Shown in pieces: positions 13,027 through 24,798 of a stretch of DNA of 64,000 nucleotides; positions within the stretch are counted from its first letter, which is position 1, and the number at the start of each line of letters is the position of its first letter. The position numbers and the translations under genes were made by a program. The stretch is from Triparma columacea (taxonomy: Eukaryota > Sar > Bolidophyceae > Parmales > Triparmaceae), in NCBI GenBank assembly GCA_030267965.1, contig BRYA01000242.1, forward strand, positions 9,610-73,609, in the 5' to 3' direction. The notes below the pieces were generated by a model that was not told the origin of the DNA, did not search any database, and worked only from the letters and a program-made list of their open reading frames with translations.

Positions 13027-13149
13027 ATTTATGACGGGGCGACGAGGTGAACGTGAGGGGGGCGGAAAGTTGGGGGGGAGGGTACGTTGTGGGATACAAT
13101 CAGCGTTATATTCTGTTTTCAAACGAATTGCAGTCAGCTTCTAATCTAT

Positions 13150-15059
13150 CTATTTGGCGGTGAAGAACTTCTTCTTGTACCATTCGAACTGTTCCTCGAT
13201 AGCTTCCTCCTTCAGTCCGAAGTCTTTAACATCGTAGCTGTGCAGCTTCTTCCCCCCCTTCTTCTTAAGTTTCTCTCTCTCCTTGTTGTTCTCATCGATG
13301 TACGTCTTAAGCCTGCCCTCGTACTCGGGGGTGAAGTCATAACCAACCTCGGCGTACAACTTCTTCACTGTAAGAACGGGGTCACTGATTAACTCAGTGT
13401 ACATGACGTTAGACCTGGGGTGCTTCTTGTCGCTGAAGGTTGCGAGGTGAGTTGCGTGTATTGGGTTAGTCTTAGAATGAGTATTTTCTTGCTAAATGCA
13501 TACATACCGCCCCACTCTCACCTGTTCTCCTTAAAGAAAGTGTCCGCCCTCTCGATCCATTCCTTCGCGAAGTTAAGTACGTCCCTCCCAAGTTCATCCA
13601 GCCTGATATCCCCCCCCTCATGCATGTCTTGCGTAGCTCTAACGAATGAGCATAGGCTCCCCACAGCCTGGGTTGCGTCCCTGTGTGTCCAGACGATCCG
13701 AGCGTCAGGGAAACCCTGGGAGAGGTACTTTAGAAGACCGAGGTGAACGGGGCACTTTAGGGTCCAGCGCTTGTCCATGAGGTCCGTATCACCCTCGACC
13801 TCAGCCTGGTGCTGAAGTAGCTGGAGGACGCGTCTGTAGTTCTTGTATCCCTGCGAGCAGTCCCAGTTGAAGGACGTGTAAGGCTTCTTGATGAGCACGT
13901 GGAAGGTGGCGAAGAGCATGGGGATGTCGCAACCGAGGGACATCATACACTCCTCGGGGAGGGAGGCACCGACCTCGTGGATGGCAGCGAAGTGGGGGAC
14001 CACCATGAGCAACTGGTCTATGGCATCCTGCACGAACTTTATCCTAAGTTGTGACGAGCGAAGCCCAGTTTTGTACGGAGTTGCGGAAGTTAGAAAACAT
14101 GTCTAGTTGTGTGCCCAGATTTTCGTCCTCTCTCACCTCTTCTTCTTGTCCTTCACCAGGTCGTCAGGGTATCGAGGTACCGGGTCGAAGAGCTCGTAAG
14201 TCTTTGGCGCCCTAGCGTGTGGGTCTAGTGATAGAAGGCGGTGCAGGTAGGTCGTCCCGGTCCTCGGGAGGCCTACTACGAAGATGGGATCACGGATAGG
14301 CTTGGTGAGGCAGGGTGATATGGAAGGCTTGGAAAGATGATCCTGCAAACGGAGCTTCGCCATGAGACGACGGAGGAAAAAATCGTGGGCAGCGGCTTTG
14401 CCAATGGGACTGTAAGGAGTCACGGCAAGAGTCGTGGCAAGGAGTTGCGTTAGTTATGGGCTGGCAGCGAACTATGTATAGTGCTCACAATGTATAGTGC
14501 GAAGAATGTATAGTGCGAACAATGTTGTGCTCACTATGTATAGTGCTCACAATGTATAGCACTCCCAATGTAAGCACTCTAATACATAGCCCTCCCAATG
14601 CCCCCCCCCTAATCTCACCTGTACCCTCCCTCATTAACCATATCCATAGTCTCTTCATACGGGCCTTTATAGCATTCGTCTCCGAAGTCCTTCAAACCCC
14701 TGACACCCTGACTGGCCTGCTTCTCTAAGGACGATAACTTCAAAGGCTTGAACACAGGTGATACCTGGAAGTAAGCGAGGGGTGATAAAATTATGTTTAG
14801 GATACGAGCCTTAAGACTTATCCTAGGACTGACGGCGTACTTAGGCTCTATAGGGTTGGGAGGGAAGGTGTGGGGAACGTTGGTTAGCGGTGGGGAGCAT
14901 TTGAGGTGATTGTACGATAGATCGGAAGGTTTATACATTGGGTTATTTCATCATCTGATTAGAAAGAGAGCATAGAAAGTACTCACTAGACATAACCTTG
15001 ACCGCATAGATCACCAGCACACCACCAATTGCGGCAATTGCTGCTTGAGACATGGACAT
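13150..15059 (-). CDS. Sulfotransferase (Sulfotransfer_3-like), membrane-anchored
   Basis: Transfers a sulfuryl group from PAPS to a carbohydrate or small-molecule acceptor. Five exons: 15059-14987, 14847-14619, 14409-14137, 14043-13522 and 13432-13150. All phases match, giving 459 residues. The exon 1-2 join was chosen because the alternative acceptor at 14956-14955 leads to a stop, while the one at 14849-14848 follows a CTAAC branch site and a C-rich tract. A hydrophobic N-terminal segment (residues 6-22) suggests a type II Golgi anchor. The 5'-phosphosulfate loop is PIFVVGLPRTGTTYLHRLL in exon 3, and the 3'-phosphate-binding region corresponds to WTHRDATQAVGS in exon 4. The last exon holds the basic C-terminal helices. 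The acceptor substrate cannot be read from the sequence. Confidence 0.88.
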
Positions 15060-15437
15060 TGAATCACTGGGTTTTGGACCATCAGATTCAGCAAAAAATC
15101 GAACTTGACTTGAAGACTACTAACTCAGTTCGAATTGGTTCTGGAGAAACGGACCAAAAACCAAATGCCCCCTCCTGAGACCGACATTATTATTACGAAA
15201 AGCCGTAATTATTCACGCTCTGCGCGTTCTTCTTCATTGCTTTAATCACCCATTTATTTATGAGAACCTAAAAAAATATCTCCTTCCCGGCCGTTTTTTC
15301 TGATTTCTTTTTCACTCCCGGCTGCCCCGTGATAATGGGAAGCAGGATTCACAAAAAAACAAAATAAAACGGCTGAGGTCTGATTTTTTTGTCCATTGAA
15401 AGACCTTCATCTGGCCATCAATATATCTCACCTCACT
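15060..15437. promoter_or_regulatory. Upstream region shared by sulfotransferase and methyltransferase genes
   Basis: A 378-base AT-leaning spacer between divergent start codons at 15059 (minus) and 15438 (plus). No gene is seen. Short palindromic AT segments occur near 15187-15220, but none is a recognised element. Confidence 0.45.
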
Positions 15438-18400
15438 ATGGATTACTACACGCTTTGTCGTCAGTACTTTGCTAGCTGTAATAAGATAGAAGGAACCGCT
15501 CAAACGTTTTCATCACTATACACAGCAACATCTATCTCAAACCCTTCCCTAAAACTCAGGCTAGCAGAGGCCATCGATTCTGAGCATCCTAATGACTATA
15601 TTGCAGGTGTCGTACACGCTGTATCTATCATGAAGATGAAGAAGTTACACAATGCGGAGGAATGTTGGGGTGATTTAAAGGATCTCGTATTGTACTTATG
15701 TAGAACTCCTACTATCTTCCCATCCACTACAGACACTGCCTCCCCTGTCCAAGTGTCTGGAGATTTGGGTGACACAACTGCGCCTTCTAAGATAGTGTTC
15801 GTAGAATCTCAACAGCTTGCTTTGAGGGAAGCATTCAACCACCTGATGACCATCCTACCTGATGTTCCCTCAAACGTAAAGTCTGAAATAGCATCATCTG
15901 TAGAGGATTTCATAATCAATATCCTCACAACAAAGACTCCCCCCGACGATACCCAGGAGTGCACCATAGTTGCCCTCAGGACATCATGCGGCATACTGTT
16001 GAATCTCCCTCCCACTAAGATCCTCGTCAAAGTCGCTGAGTATGTGAAAAGCATGGATGCAACAGAGAGAGCTATTAGGGGAGGTGAGAAGTTTAGTCCC
16101 AGTCGCAGGTTGCGTCTTTCAGTAAACCCAATTCCATTCCAACTAACCCACCGTCTACCCCCCTCCTTAAGTCTGGGTTGCAAAAGTCCTTAAAATAATC
16201 CAGAGTTATCTTCAGGTACGACAAGATGACTCACATGGTTGCATCTCCGGTGTAAAGTCCCTCGTCTCATCCAATGTCACAGGTTTCCTTCTCGGCGCTT
16301 TAATCCTATGCCACCAGTCTCACCCTGAAGTTAAGGAGGAGTTGGATATGGAGGAAATGGAGGAGACTATATTCCAAAGTTTAGGGATGTACTATCAACA
16401 GGAGAAGACACTCGGGCATGGGAACTGGGTACCTGATAGTAAGGCTAGGGGAGGGCAGGAGAGGGGGGATGTAGACTTGGATGAGGATCCTACGGTTGTT
16501 AGAAGGAGGTGAGAAAAGGGGGGGGAGGACGACAATGGAGATCGGCAAAAATTTAGCTTGGAGAACTACATTTCGAAAGACACTTACGCAACCCTTCGGT
16601 CGTTCCTTGCTACGCTCCTTACTACGCTCTTCACAGGGGTATAAAAGCTGGTGAGATTCTATTCGGTGAAGACGGTGGTTACTGGACAGCTTGGGGAGTC
16701 GTAGAGTGCGAGTTCCAGGAGCACATTGTAAACCAGGTTTTCAAGCTCCTAGAGTCACTCCCTGAAAACAGGAGGGGGAAGTGGTTGGAGAGAGTACTGA
16801 CGAGAGGACTGAGGAGCGACGTTCCTATGATTAGGAAGGGATTCTTAGGAAGGATCATGGGAGGTAAAGTAGGGGTTGAGGGCGTTATGGGGGAGTGGTG
16901 GGACAAAGCGAAAGTTGGCTGCGGGAAGAAGAAGGGGAAGAAAGGAAAGAAGGGGAAGGAGGTCGTGCCCGACGAAGCCATAGGATCGTGGAGTAAGGAT
17001 TTCGTTAAGAATTCCATGCTCACTAGCCTCGACAGCTGCGGGGGACACTTGAACAAAATTTACACCGTCGACAATAAAAGCATCGACCTACAGGTCGTTA
17101 CGAGGGAGTGGCTGAGCAAGTACTTCGGGGAGGTTGGGGACGTGGACACGTTCTTGGACAGAGACTGGGGTGACAGCCTTCAGATAACCACCCTCGAGGA
17201 CCTACTCGCCGGCCTTGCCGGAGTCGACGGCGAGGTGTCTTGCGAGATGAAAAGCTTGGTGGGAATTATCTCAACGCTCAAAACCGTCACGTGGATTGAA
17301 CCCAGGGGAACGAGGGAGAAACTGTACGAATACACGGCGGGGTTCCTGGGGAAGCTGAAAGTCGGTGGCATCAAGGCTGCCGAGGATGTTCTCTTTGTTT
17401 TGAGCTATTTCCCTGCGTTCGATTCGTACCACACGAGCCCTGCTCCCGGGGACGGCTCTGAAGCCATCGCTTCGTCCTCCCCTCCTCCCTACGCCGCCTC
17501 CCTTCAGAAGTTCGTCGCTAACCTCCCGAACGGCTTCGCTGCTCAAGCCCCGGCGGTTCTAAACAGCATGTTCATCGAGGGCCTCCTCAAGTACGGCGGT
17601 CACGCGGGGGCGATGGACGAGGAGTCGACCTCAAAGGCCATCTGCCTACTCGCAGGGTGCACGGACGGGGGAGCGTGCCTGTGGCCTGGAATAATGAAGG
17701 CATCACAGAGGAAAATGAGAATGTACGGGGACAAGGGACACATGGAGAGGGCGGCAAGGGTCATCTCAGACGGGGTCAGGAACCTTGTACTGGGGGGCGC
17801 GGGGAACGGGGAGGTCCTCGTTGATAAGGCTGGCAATATCGCTAGACCTCCGGTGGAAATTGAGGAGGTTCTGGGGGAGGTGGGAGGGTTCCTCGTCGGG
17901 AAAGTTGCGAGCGAAGTGTACACCGTTGAAAGGGAGAAATTGAGAGGTACAACGCAGCAAGTTAAAGGCGGCGTGGAGGTTTGGGCGGGCCAGATAGAAG
18001 CTATCAGCAAGGGCTTTGGAAATAGTTTGAAGTGGGTTCAAGAGATCGAGGAGATGGGGAGGAAGGGGTGGGAGGGCGTGAAGGCTGGGGGGGATGGAAT
18101 AGAGGTAAGTCGAGCGAGGGAGCGAATGCGTGCATGGGGCGATGCTGGTAAATAACTCTTATTCGGGTGATGACTGTGTTAAACACAGACTTTGATTCTG
18201 ACCGGAAAAGCATGGTAGACAAAAATCTCAAAAATACTGACGAATAGAAGAAGAGGGTGCCTGAGATTTGGCGGCTTGTGCAATGATCTATCTAACTCTC
18301 GGTCCTCATCAGGTTGTTGGTTTCCTCAATCAGATCTTGATATCACTTAATGCGCTTCCGCCTCCATCGAAGATGCTCCCGCAGTTCTTGATAGCCCTCA

Positions 18401-20887
18401 ACCAGGTCTATAAAAATGCGGAAAGCGCCAGCAGCAGCAGCGAGGAGCAGTTTGCCAGGAGCACCTTCATGAAGGCCAAGTGGGGCATCCTTAGGTTTTT
18501 GGGTGAAAGGGGAGCGATAGATGTGGGGGGGATCAAGGTGGCAGAGAGGGTTTCAGAGGAGGTGAGAGGATAGAACGAAGAGAGGGGGCCAAGGAGTTTT
18601 CCTCGTCGAAATTGTCGTTCGTTCTCGTGTCACTCACTCTCTCACCTCTTTATTTTCTCCCCAATACAGGTCTTTGCAGCAGTAGACTGTTGTGTGCCTT
18701 CAGTTCTCGGCGACGTTTTCACTGTAGGATTTCACGCTTGCCGCGTCATGGTCGCCTCTGGCAGTTCAGACATGCATAAACTAATCAGTAGCATGTGGAA
18801 TTTCGTAGAAGAGAGCGAGAAGGGCAGCGAGAAGCAGAGGATGTGTGCCACGATATGCCGGCTCGTTTTCACCCCAGACACCGTCAGCGGGGAAGAGGCC
18901 CACGCCCCGCTCTTGGAGCTCGCGGAGGAAATTATGGGGGAGAAAAGGAAGAGGATGCCGCTGATGGGACGAGCGTGCGCGGTGTACGTTGTCAACGCTT
19001 TGAAGGGAGGGAGCGATGACGCGAAGGTTAGGTGGAGGGAGTGGATACTGGAGCTTGTGCTCCATAAGGAGGAAAAAAAATCAAAGACAGAGAAGTTCGA
19101 GGCGGAGACTTACGAGGTCGAAGGCTTTGGGGAGTACGTGCCCGAGACAAGCATGAGCAGGGCAATAGGGCTGTCCTACTTGGACTGGTTGGGGAAGGAG
19201 CTCTCCGTCGGTCGGGTGGGTTCCAAGGTCAGGAGGGACCTCGGGGAGTGGATGCTCCTCACGCTTCTGTCTACTAGCGCGGGGCTGGAAGGAGAGGACC
19301 TGGCCATGATCGGGACCAAGGCCTACTGCAGGCAGCTGAGGAGCTGGCAGGCCTGCTGCATGCTCGCAGGTTTCGTAGGCGGGGACGACGCCGCGGAAAG
19401 GGCGTGCGAGCTGCTCTGGAGGAGCATCAGGGTAAACACCCACGGCAGCATTAGGCACTACATTGAGGTCTTCGCAATCAAGATGCTCAGGAAGTTCCCC
19501 AAGGTCACCAGCCGAGGCCTCATGGAGTGCCTGAGGAGGGTGGACATGGGGGCCCAGGTATCCAGCAGCCTCCTCGTAGTCGCGGGGTACGGGATGCTGG
19601 GGGGAGGGGGAAGCGAGAGCGGCGCCGTGAGGGGGCACTTGAAGGTGGAGGAGGTCATGGCGGCGGTGTGCCCGTGGCTGGGGAGCACGCAAGGGTTCAG
19701 CAGGGGCATTGCGCAGCTGGTCTGCTGGCACTGCCTTAAGGACATGGACTTGAAGGGGAACGACTACCTCGAGAGGCTCTTCTTCTACCTCGACGAGAAC
19801 AAGGAGATGGGGAGGCTAAGGGGCAAGACGACCAAGTTCTTCGACAGCTTGGACGTGGAGAAGATCAGCGGGCTGGAGGGAATCCTGGAGGTGGAGTACG
19901 ACTCCGAGGAGAACCCGATGCCAAAGAGCGTCATCGAGGGGCTGAAGGAGACGATGGTTGAGATTTTTAACGATGCACACCCGGCAGACAGGGTCCCGGG
20001 ATACGCAAACTCGGGGAAGGGGAATGAGAAGGGGGAGGAGGAGGAGGATGAGGATGAGGAGGAGGAGGAGGAGACGGGTGACGGAGGCACCGTGCAAAGG
20101 AAGATAATGCCTTTTGATATCCTGAGCCTCTCCGACATGAGGTCCGTGAAGTCTCGGTCCGTGAACGCTGCCGGGCGATCCCTCAGCTCCGTTAAGATCT
20201 GCGCGTCCCTGATAGACAAGCCGCCGAACCTGGGGGGGCTGGCCAGGACGTGCGAAATCTTCGGGGTGGGGAGCCTGATCATGCCGGACTTGAGGATTAG
20301 CAAGATGGACAACTTCAAGGCCACCAGCGTCAGCGCAGAGAGGTGGGTCAACCTGGAGGAGTGTCAGGAGAAGGTGAGTGTGTGTGTGGGGGGGGGGGAG
20401 GGGGGGTGAAGGGGGGGGGGGGGAGGTTGGGCGTGCTTCTTCTCTCTCCGATGATTACAACACAATTTTTTAACCAAGATCTGTAATGACGCGTGGTCGN
20501 NNNNNNNNNNNNNNNNNNNNNNNNNNNNNNNNNNNNNNNNNNNNNNNNNNNNNNNNNNNNCCCACACCCCCCCCCCCCCCCCCCCCCCACCACACCTATC
20601 AGGACCTGTTCTCGTACCTCTCCCATCACCGTTCCCTCGGTTACAAAATAATAGCAGTCGAGCAGTGCTCCACCTCAATCCCTCTCCAGTCCTACCCCTT
20701 CCCCTCTCACGGTAAAGTGGTGATACTCTTGGGGGACGAGAAGAGGGGAGTACCGGTAGAGCTACTGAACGTCGTAGATGGAGAGGTCGAGATACCGCAG
20801 AGGGGAGTTACGAGGAGCCTTAACGTACACGTTTGCGGGGCAGTCGTTGTTTGGGAGTGCCTCAAACAGCTGGGGATGCTAGGGTAA
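15438..20887 (+). CDS. TARBP1/Trm3-like tRNA guanosine 2'-O-methyltransferase (SpoU family)
   Basis: Probable 2'-O-methylation of guanosine 18 in tRNA. Six exons: 15438-16083, 16172-16508, 16637-18104, 18313-18561, 18670-20373 and 20603-20887. The phases fit throughout, giving 1,562 residues. Residues 1 to about 1400 are a long alpha-helical region as in TARBP1/Trm3. An acidic Glu/Asp stretch (plus-strand 20035-20085) precedes the C-terminal SpoU domain (about 1405-1562). That domain has the three SPOUT motifs: PPNLGGLARTCEIFGVGSL, ILLGDEKRGVP and IPQRGVTRSLNVHVCGAVV, which form the knotted SAM site. The exon 2 acceptor is taken at 16170-16171, after a pyrimidine tract; a second in-frame acceptor exists 15 bases on. 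The last intron holds a 61-base run of N, so its length is unknown, but coding is unaffected. Confidence 0.9.
20500..20560. other. Assembly gap (61 N)
   Basis: The N run sits in the last intron of the methyltransferase gene. It is flanked by poly-G-rich sequence on the left (20388-20427) and a poly-C run on the right (20568-20588), which probably broke sequencing or assembly. Confidence 0.98.
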
Positions 20888-21031
20888 GGTATTATTGTTG
20901 TCTTACCTATATTTCAAAGCTATATTTATTGTCTGCGATCCTTGGGTCGGGAATCCCTCCGGAGGAGAGAGCTGAGCTCTCAGATAAAAAATGGAACAAT
21001 TCACATTACATTCAAAACAACAACCAAGACT

Positions 21032-22939
21032 TCACAGAAATTCAAGAATTACTCTCCACAATACTTTCGGGATCTTGTCACGTGCCTCAGTTGCCTTTAG
21101 CGGGGCTTCAACTCCGTCCATTTTCTTCTCCTTCAGACTATCCGGTCCGCTGGGTTGATTCTCCACGTGATCCCAGGTTCCCTCGAGGCACAGCAGAGCG
21201 GTGACGCGTTCCTTCACAGCGTTGTTGCGATGCCACCTATAATGGAGAAGGTCCTCAACAGACGGCATATTTTTATCTTCAGCGGCAGAGATTAGGGCAG
21301 TGCAGTTCCAGAAGCAGTTATCACCGATGGAGACAGTAGGAGATAGAATGAGTTCCGTCAGGGCGGGGCAATCACTGAAGACTTCACTGCCAATCGACGT
21401 CACTCCGTCCGGGATGGTGATGGCCGTGAGGGAGGAGCATCCAAGGAAGGCGTGATTGCCAATCGTCACTCCGTCCGGGATGGTTATGGCCGTGAGGGAG
21501 GAGCATCCGCAGAAGGCGAAATAGCCAATCTCCGTCACTGAGTCCGGGAGTGTGATGTCCGTGAGGGAGGAGCATTCGTAGAAGGCGCTATCACCAATCT
21601 TTGTCACTCCGTCCAGGATGGTGATGTCCGTGAGGGAGGAGCATCTGCGGAAGGCGCGTTCGCCAATCGTTGTCACTCCCTCCGGGATTGTGATGGTCGT
21701 GAGGGACGAGCATCCGTACAAGGCTTCCTCGCCAATCGACGTCACTCCATCCGGGATGGTGATGGCCGTGAGGGAGGAGCATTCGTAGAAGGCGCGTTTG
21801 CAAATTGTCGTCACTCCGTCTGTGATTGTGATGGCCGTGAGGGAGGAGCATTCCCAGAAGGCATATTCGCCAATCTTCGTCACTCCGTCCGGGATTGTGA
21901 TAGCTGCGAGGGAGGAGCAGTCTCGGAAGGCGCGTTTGCCAATCGTTGTCACTGAGTCCGGGATTATGATGGCTGTGAGGGAGGAGCATCCTTCGAATGC
22001 GCTTTCGCAAATTGTCGTCACTCCGTCCGGGATGGTAATGGCCGTCAGGGAGGAGCATCCGAAGAAGGCATATTCGTCAATCATCGTCACTCCGTCTGGG
22101 ATGGTAATGACCGTGAGGTAGGAGCATTCTCTGAAGGCTTGTTTGCCAATTGTCGTCACTCCATCTGGGATGTTGATTGCCGTGAGTGAGGAGCATCCAT
22201 AGAAGGCGCCATAGTCAATCTCCGTTACTGAGTCCGGGATGGTGATGGGCGTGAGGGAGGAGCAACCAGCGAAGGTGCCCACACTAATCTTCGTCACTCC
22301 CTCCGGGATGGTGATGGATGTGAGAGAGGGGCATCCGTGGAAGGCGTGTTCGCCAATTGCTGTCACTGAGTCCGGGACAGTGATGGCCGCGAGGGAGGAG
22401 CATTTGTAGAAGGCGAAATTGCCAATCTTCGTCACTCCGTCCGGGATTGTTATGGCCACGAGGGAGGAGCATTCTTGGAAGGCGTGTTCGCCAATCGATG
22501 TCACTCCAATTGGGATGGTAATGGCCGTGAGGGAGGAGCATCTGCGGAAGGCACAATCGCCAATCGTCGTCACTCCGTCTGGGATGGTGATGGCTGTGAG
22601 GGAGGAGCATCCGTCGAAGGCATATTCGCCAATCTTCGTCACTCCGTCTGGGATTGTGATGGCCATGAGGGAGGAGCATCCTCTAAAGGCGTAATTGCCA
22701 ATCGTCGTCACTCCGTCTGGGATGGTGATGGCCATGAGGGAAGAGCATCCTCTGAAGGCGCCCTCACTAATCATCGTCACAGAGCCCGGGATTGTGATGG
22801 CCGTGAGGGAGGAGCATCCTTCAAAAGCGTTGTCGACAATTGTCGTCACTCCTTGTGCAAAAGTCACTTCTGTGAGTTCAGTATCGTATGGGAAGCTCCC
22901 TATCAAGTCTGTGCCTCTGTATACTGCTGTTTGGGGCAT
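21032..22939 (-). CDS. LRR_5 (BspA-like) repeat protein, 22 repeats
   Basis: Single exon, 635 residues. It opens with a conserved cap (MPQTAVYRGTDL...ELTEVTFAQGV), then has 22 repeats of 23 residues with consensus AFxGCSSLTAITIPDGVTTIG, then a family-wide tail of about 125 residues. The repeats are LRR_5/BspA type, which form elongated solenoids. There is no signal peptide or membrane span, so a cytosolic or nuclear protein is likely. The tail contains LLHYRWHRN, LCLEGTWDHV, a Lys-rich patch and ends in KVLWRVILEFL. Two of the other five family members (24799 and 42556) share much of this tail, and all share its last residues. The open frames on the opposite strand come from the codon pattern of the repeats and are not genes. 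Function is unknown; a protein-interaction scaffold is a reasonable inference. Confidence 0.85.
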   Translation of the reverse strand: MPQTAVYRGTDLIGSFPYDTELTEVTFAQGVTTIVDNAFEGCSSLTAITIPGSVTMISEGAFRGCSSLMAITIPDGVTTIGNYAFRGCSSLMAITIPDGVTKIGEYAFDGCSSLTAITIPDGVTTIGDCAFRRCSSLTAITIPIGVTSIGEHAFQECSSLVAITIPDGVTKIGNFAFYKCSSLAAITVPDSVTAIGEHAFHGCPSLTSITIPEGVTKISVGTFAGCSSLTPITIPDSVTEIDYGAFYGCSSLTAINIPDGVTTIGKQAFRECSYLTVITIPDGVTMIDEYAFFGCSSLTAITIPDGVTTICESAFEGCSSLTAIIIPDSVTTIGKRAFRDCSSLAAITIPDGVTKIGEYAFWECSSLTAITITDGVTTICKRAFYECSSLTAITIPDGVTSIGEEALYGCSSLTTITIPEGVTTIGERAFRRCSSLTDITILDGVTKIGDSAFYECSSLTDITLPDSVTEIGYFAFCGCSSLTAITIPDGVTIGNHAFLGCSSLTAITIPDGVTSIGSEVFSDCPALTELILSPTVSIGDNCFWNCTALISAAEDKNMPSVEDLLHYRWHRNNAVKERVTALLCLEGTWDHVENQPSGPDSLKEKKMDGVEAPLKATEARDKIPKVLWRVILEFL

Positions 22940-23420
22940 TTTGGGGAAGGGGAGAGTTCCGGGGTTGAGAGGATCTTTTCACCTGTCTTTTCGGTAACGG
23001 TTGAAAGCCTAAACTATTTAGATACTGATTATCTGCGACTTCCTACATTATTGACGGGAATCAGGAGGGTTAGTGTGGTGTGATTGACAGAGAACAAGGG
23101 AGAGGGATGGTGAGACCCCTCAAGGAATGCGTCATTGCGGCGTCAATGGCGGTTCTCTTCCCTATAAGCAACCCAATATGGTACTAACAGTATCGAAAAT
23201 ATGGCCGAAAGTAGTATTATCTCGTGTATGAGACGAATAATCCAACCCAATGAATACTCAGTCACTCGACCATGATTGAAGAGGGGAAATAACTTCAAGT
23301 TGGACGTGAATAGGACATGAAAATCGACGATAGGACAAATGACAACTGGTGAAAGCCTTAACAACTCATTGCTATCCCCCCTTACCTATATTTCGATAAG
23401 ATTTTCTTTTGCCAAAAAAA
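22940..23420 (-). promoter_or_regulatory. Upstream block type B, copy 1
   Basis: The 480 bases before the LRR_5 gene at 22939 align, in reverse orientation, with the region before the LRR_5 gene at 42556. Shared landmarks are the GCCATTGACGCC(G/A)CAATGACGCAT segment, a TCTCACCATCCCTCTCCCT segment and TTACCGAAAAGACAGGTGAA close to the ATG. Conservation well beyond the coding part suggests duplication with the promoter, perhaps with function kept. Confidence 0.7.
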
Positions 23421-23578
23421 ATTGGCTGCAGAGTGATCTCATGGTGATGGCCTAAATCAGAAACAGCGTCTTATTTTTTGCACTACATTCTCTTTTTTTA
23501 GCACCGCGTTCCCATCCATCTCCCTCCCCCCCTTGTTTAGTAAAAACCCGTCCATAATTTTGCCTACCGTCTGTTCCA
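23421..23578. other. Short intergenic stretch
   Basis: No gene is seen. T-rich and C-rich runs precede the 3' end of the minus-strand gene ending at 23579. Confidence 0.5.
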
Positions 23579-24361
23579 CTACCTCCTCCTCCGTTTCCCT
23601 TCTCCCCCTCCCTCCCCATCAAGTTCATCTCTTCCTCTTTTTTTAACGTTTTTCCCTTTCCCTTTCCCCGCTACTTTCCCTTTCCCCTTCCCTCCCCCTC
23701 CCGTACTATCCTCCTGTAAGTAATCCTTAAAGATACCTTGAACTCTCCCGATTTCACTACTTAGGAATTCCTCGCAGTCCTTCACGTATCCTGTTCTACC
23801 TTTTTTAACCACCTTCTCTATTTTAACCCCATTTCGGGTAAGTAGTTTGGACTTGGCTTTCGACCATACATCAGAAGATGATGTCTGGGTACTAGAAGCA
23901 TCTGTACTTACAGTATCTTTCTCAGTCTTCCCAGTTGTGTTATTGTACTTCATAGTACTTCCGTAATTCCCCGTATATCCCCCCCCCTCATTCCCTCCTC
24001 CACCACCTCCTCGAGCTGTTTGGTAGTCAGTAATATGGTGTGATTGTTGTACGAGTGTCTTGTGGATGTTATGGACTGAGGAGATGTAGGAGGAGTTGTT
24101 TTTAAGGAGGGATTCTAGTAAGCGCGCTTGTGAACTTGCTTCGGTGCTTGCTTGTGAGGAGGTTGGTTCGGAGGTCGGTAAGGAGCTTGAGTTAGTTGTA
24201 AGGGTGGAGAGGAGGGAGGAGGTTTCGGACACTATTGTTAGGAGAGAGTAGATTGATGTACGTATAGAGTAGGGGTCGAATGTTGAGGTGGGTGTATCGG
24301 TGTCTGTGTCTGTGGGTGTATTGGCGCCTGTATTTGTGTCTGTGGGTGTATTTGTGGACAT
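23579..24361 (-). CDS. Hypothetical low-complexity protein with basic C-terminus
   Basis: Single exon, 260 residues, not recognised. The N-terminus (1-30) is Thr/Asp/Pro-rich in a TDTD pattern. Residues about 32-120 are Ser/Thr/Leu-rich and could form a helical bundle. A Gly-rich patch follows (GGGGGGNEGGG). Residues about 165-220 form the most ordinary segment, with WSKAKSKLLTRNGVKIEKVV and a helix carrying EEFLSSEIGRVQGIFKDYL. The end is Gly/Lys repeats and KKRGRDELDG...KRRRR, which looks like a nuclear localisation signal. No membrane span or signal peptide is seen. The start at 24361 is the first Met in an A-rich context. A nuclear role is inference only. Confidence 0.55.
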   Translation of the reverse strand: MSTNTPTDTNTGANTPTDTDTDTPTSTFDPYSIRTSIYSLLTIVSETSSLLSTLTTNSSSLPTSEPTSSQASTEASSQARLLESLLKNNSSYISSVHNIHKTLVQQSHHITDYQTARGGGGGGNEGGGYTGNYGSTMKYNNTTGKTEKDTVSTDASSTQTSSSDVWSKAKSKLLTRNGVKIEKVVKKGRTGYVKDCEEFLSSEIGRVQGIFKDYLQEDSTGGGGKGKGKVAGKGKGKNVKKRGRDELDGEGGGEGKRRRR

Positions 24362-24798
24362 TTTATTTGGAGGATCGACAGGCTTGTCTTATTTAGAGGA
24401 CTAATACAGCCTGCTATTGCCTAATATAGCCTAATACAGAACCTATGCAACTTGTTGAGATTATTCAGACCAAATTAGACCGAATTAGACCGAATTAAAA
24501 CTTATTTGCTGTGAATCCAAATCCAAGGAAAGGATTGGGGGAGGAACCTAAAAAAGCCTCCTAAAAGCCTCCCTTTCTAAGTTAGAGCAACACTAACCTT
24601 TCGTCGGGGTCACTTTTGAGTCTTCCACCCATCCTTCATCCGTTTCTTACTTCATCTCAGACAACAAGCAGAGCAGAGCCTTTCTTTGGTGTCGGCGGCA
24701 GTCACTTTTGGTTGGACTCCAATATTAGCACCTACACGACACTTCTGCCTTGTCTTAGCTCAAGGACTTTCTTTCATCCTTCCCAAATCCTTCCCAAA
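24362..24798. other. Divergent upstream region
   Basis: The spacer lies between the minus-strand orphan gene and the plus-strand LRR_5 gene. Near 24741-24798 it resembles the type A upstream block of other LRR_5 genes (CTTAGCTCAAG and CATCCTTCCCAAATCC). The open frame can be extended upstream to 24616, but the family cap begins at 24799. Confidence 0.5.

Noticed and set aside
14846..14956. Alternative acceptor AATCAG at 14956-14955 for sulfotransferase exon 2
   Set aside because: With the visible donor it gives an early stop; the acceptor at 14849-14848 has a branch site and C-rich tract and keeps the frame.
21384..22694. Long antisense ORFs with VTPSGIVMAVREEHP- and MLLPHGHHHPGRSDD-like repeats, here and over all LRR_5 genes
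   Set aside because: They are complementary or out-of-frame readings of the 69-base LRR_5 repeat, so the periodic codon pattern keeps them open. The sense frame has the conserved cap and tail.
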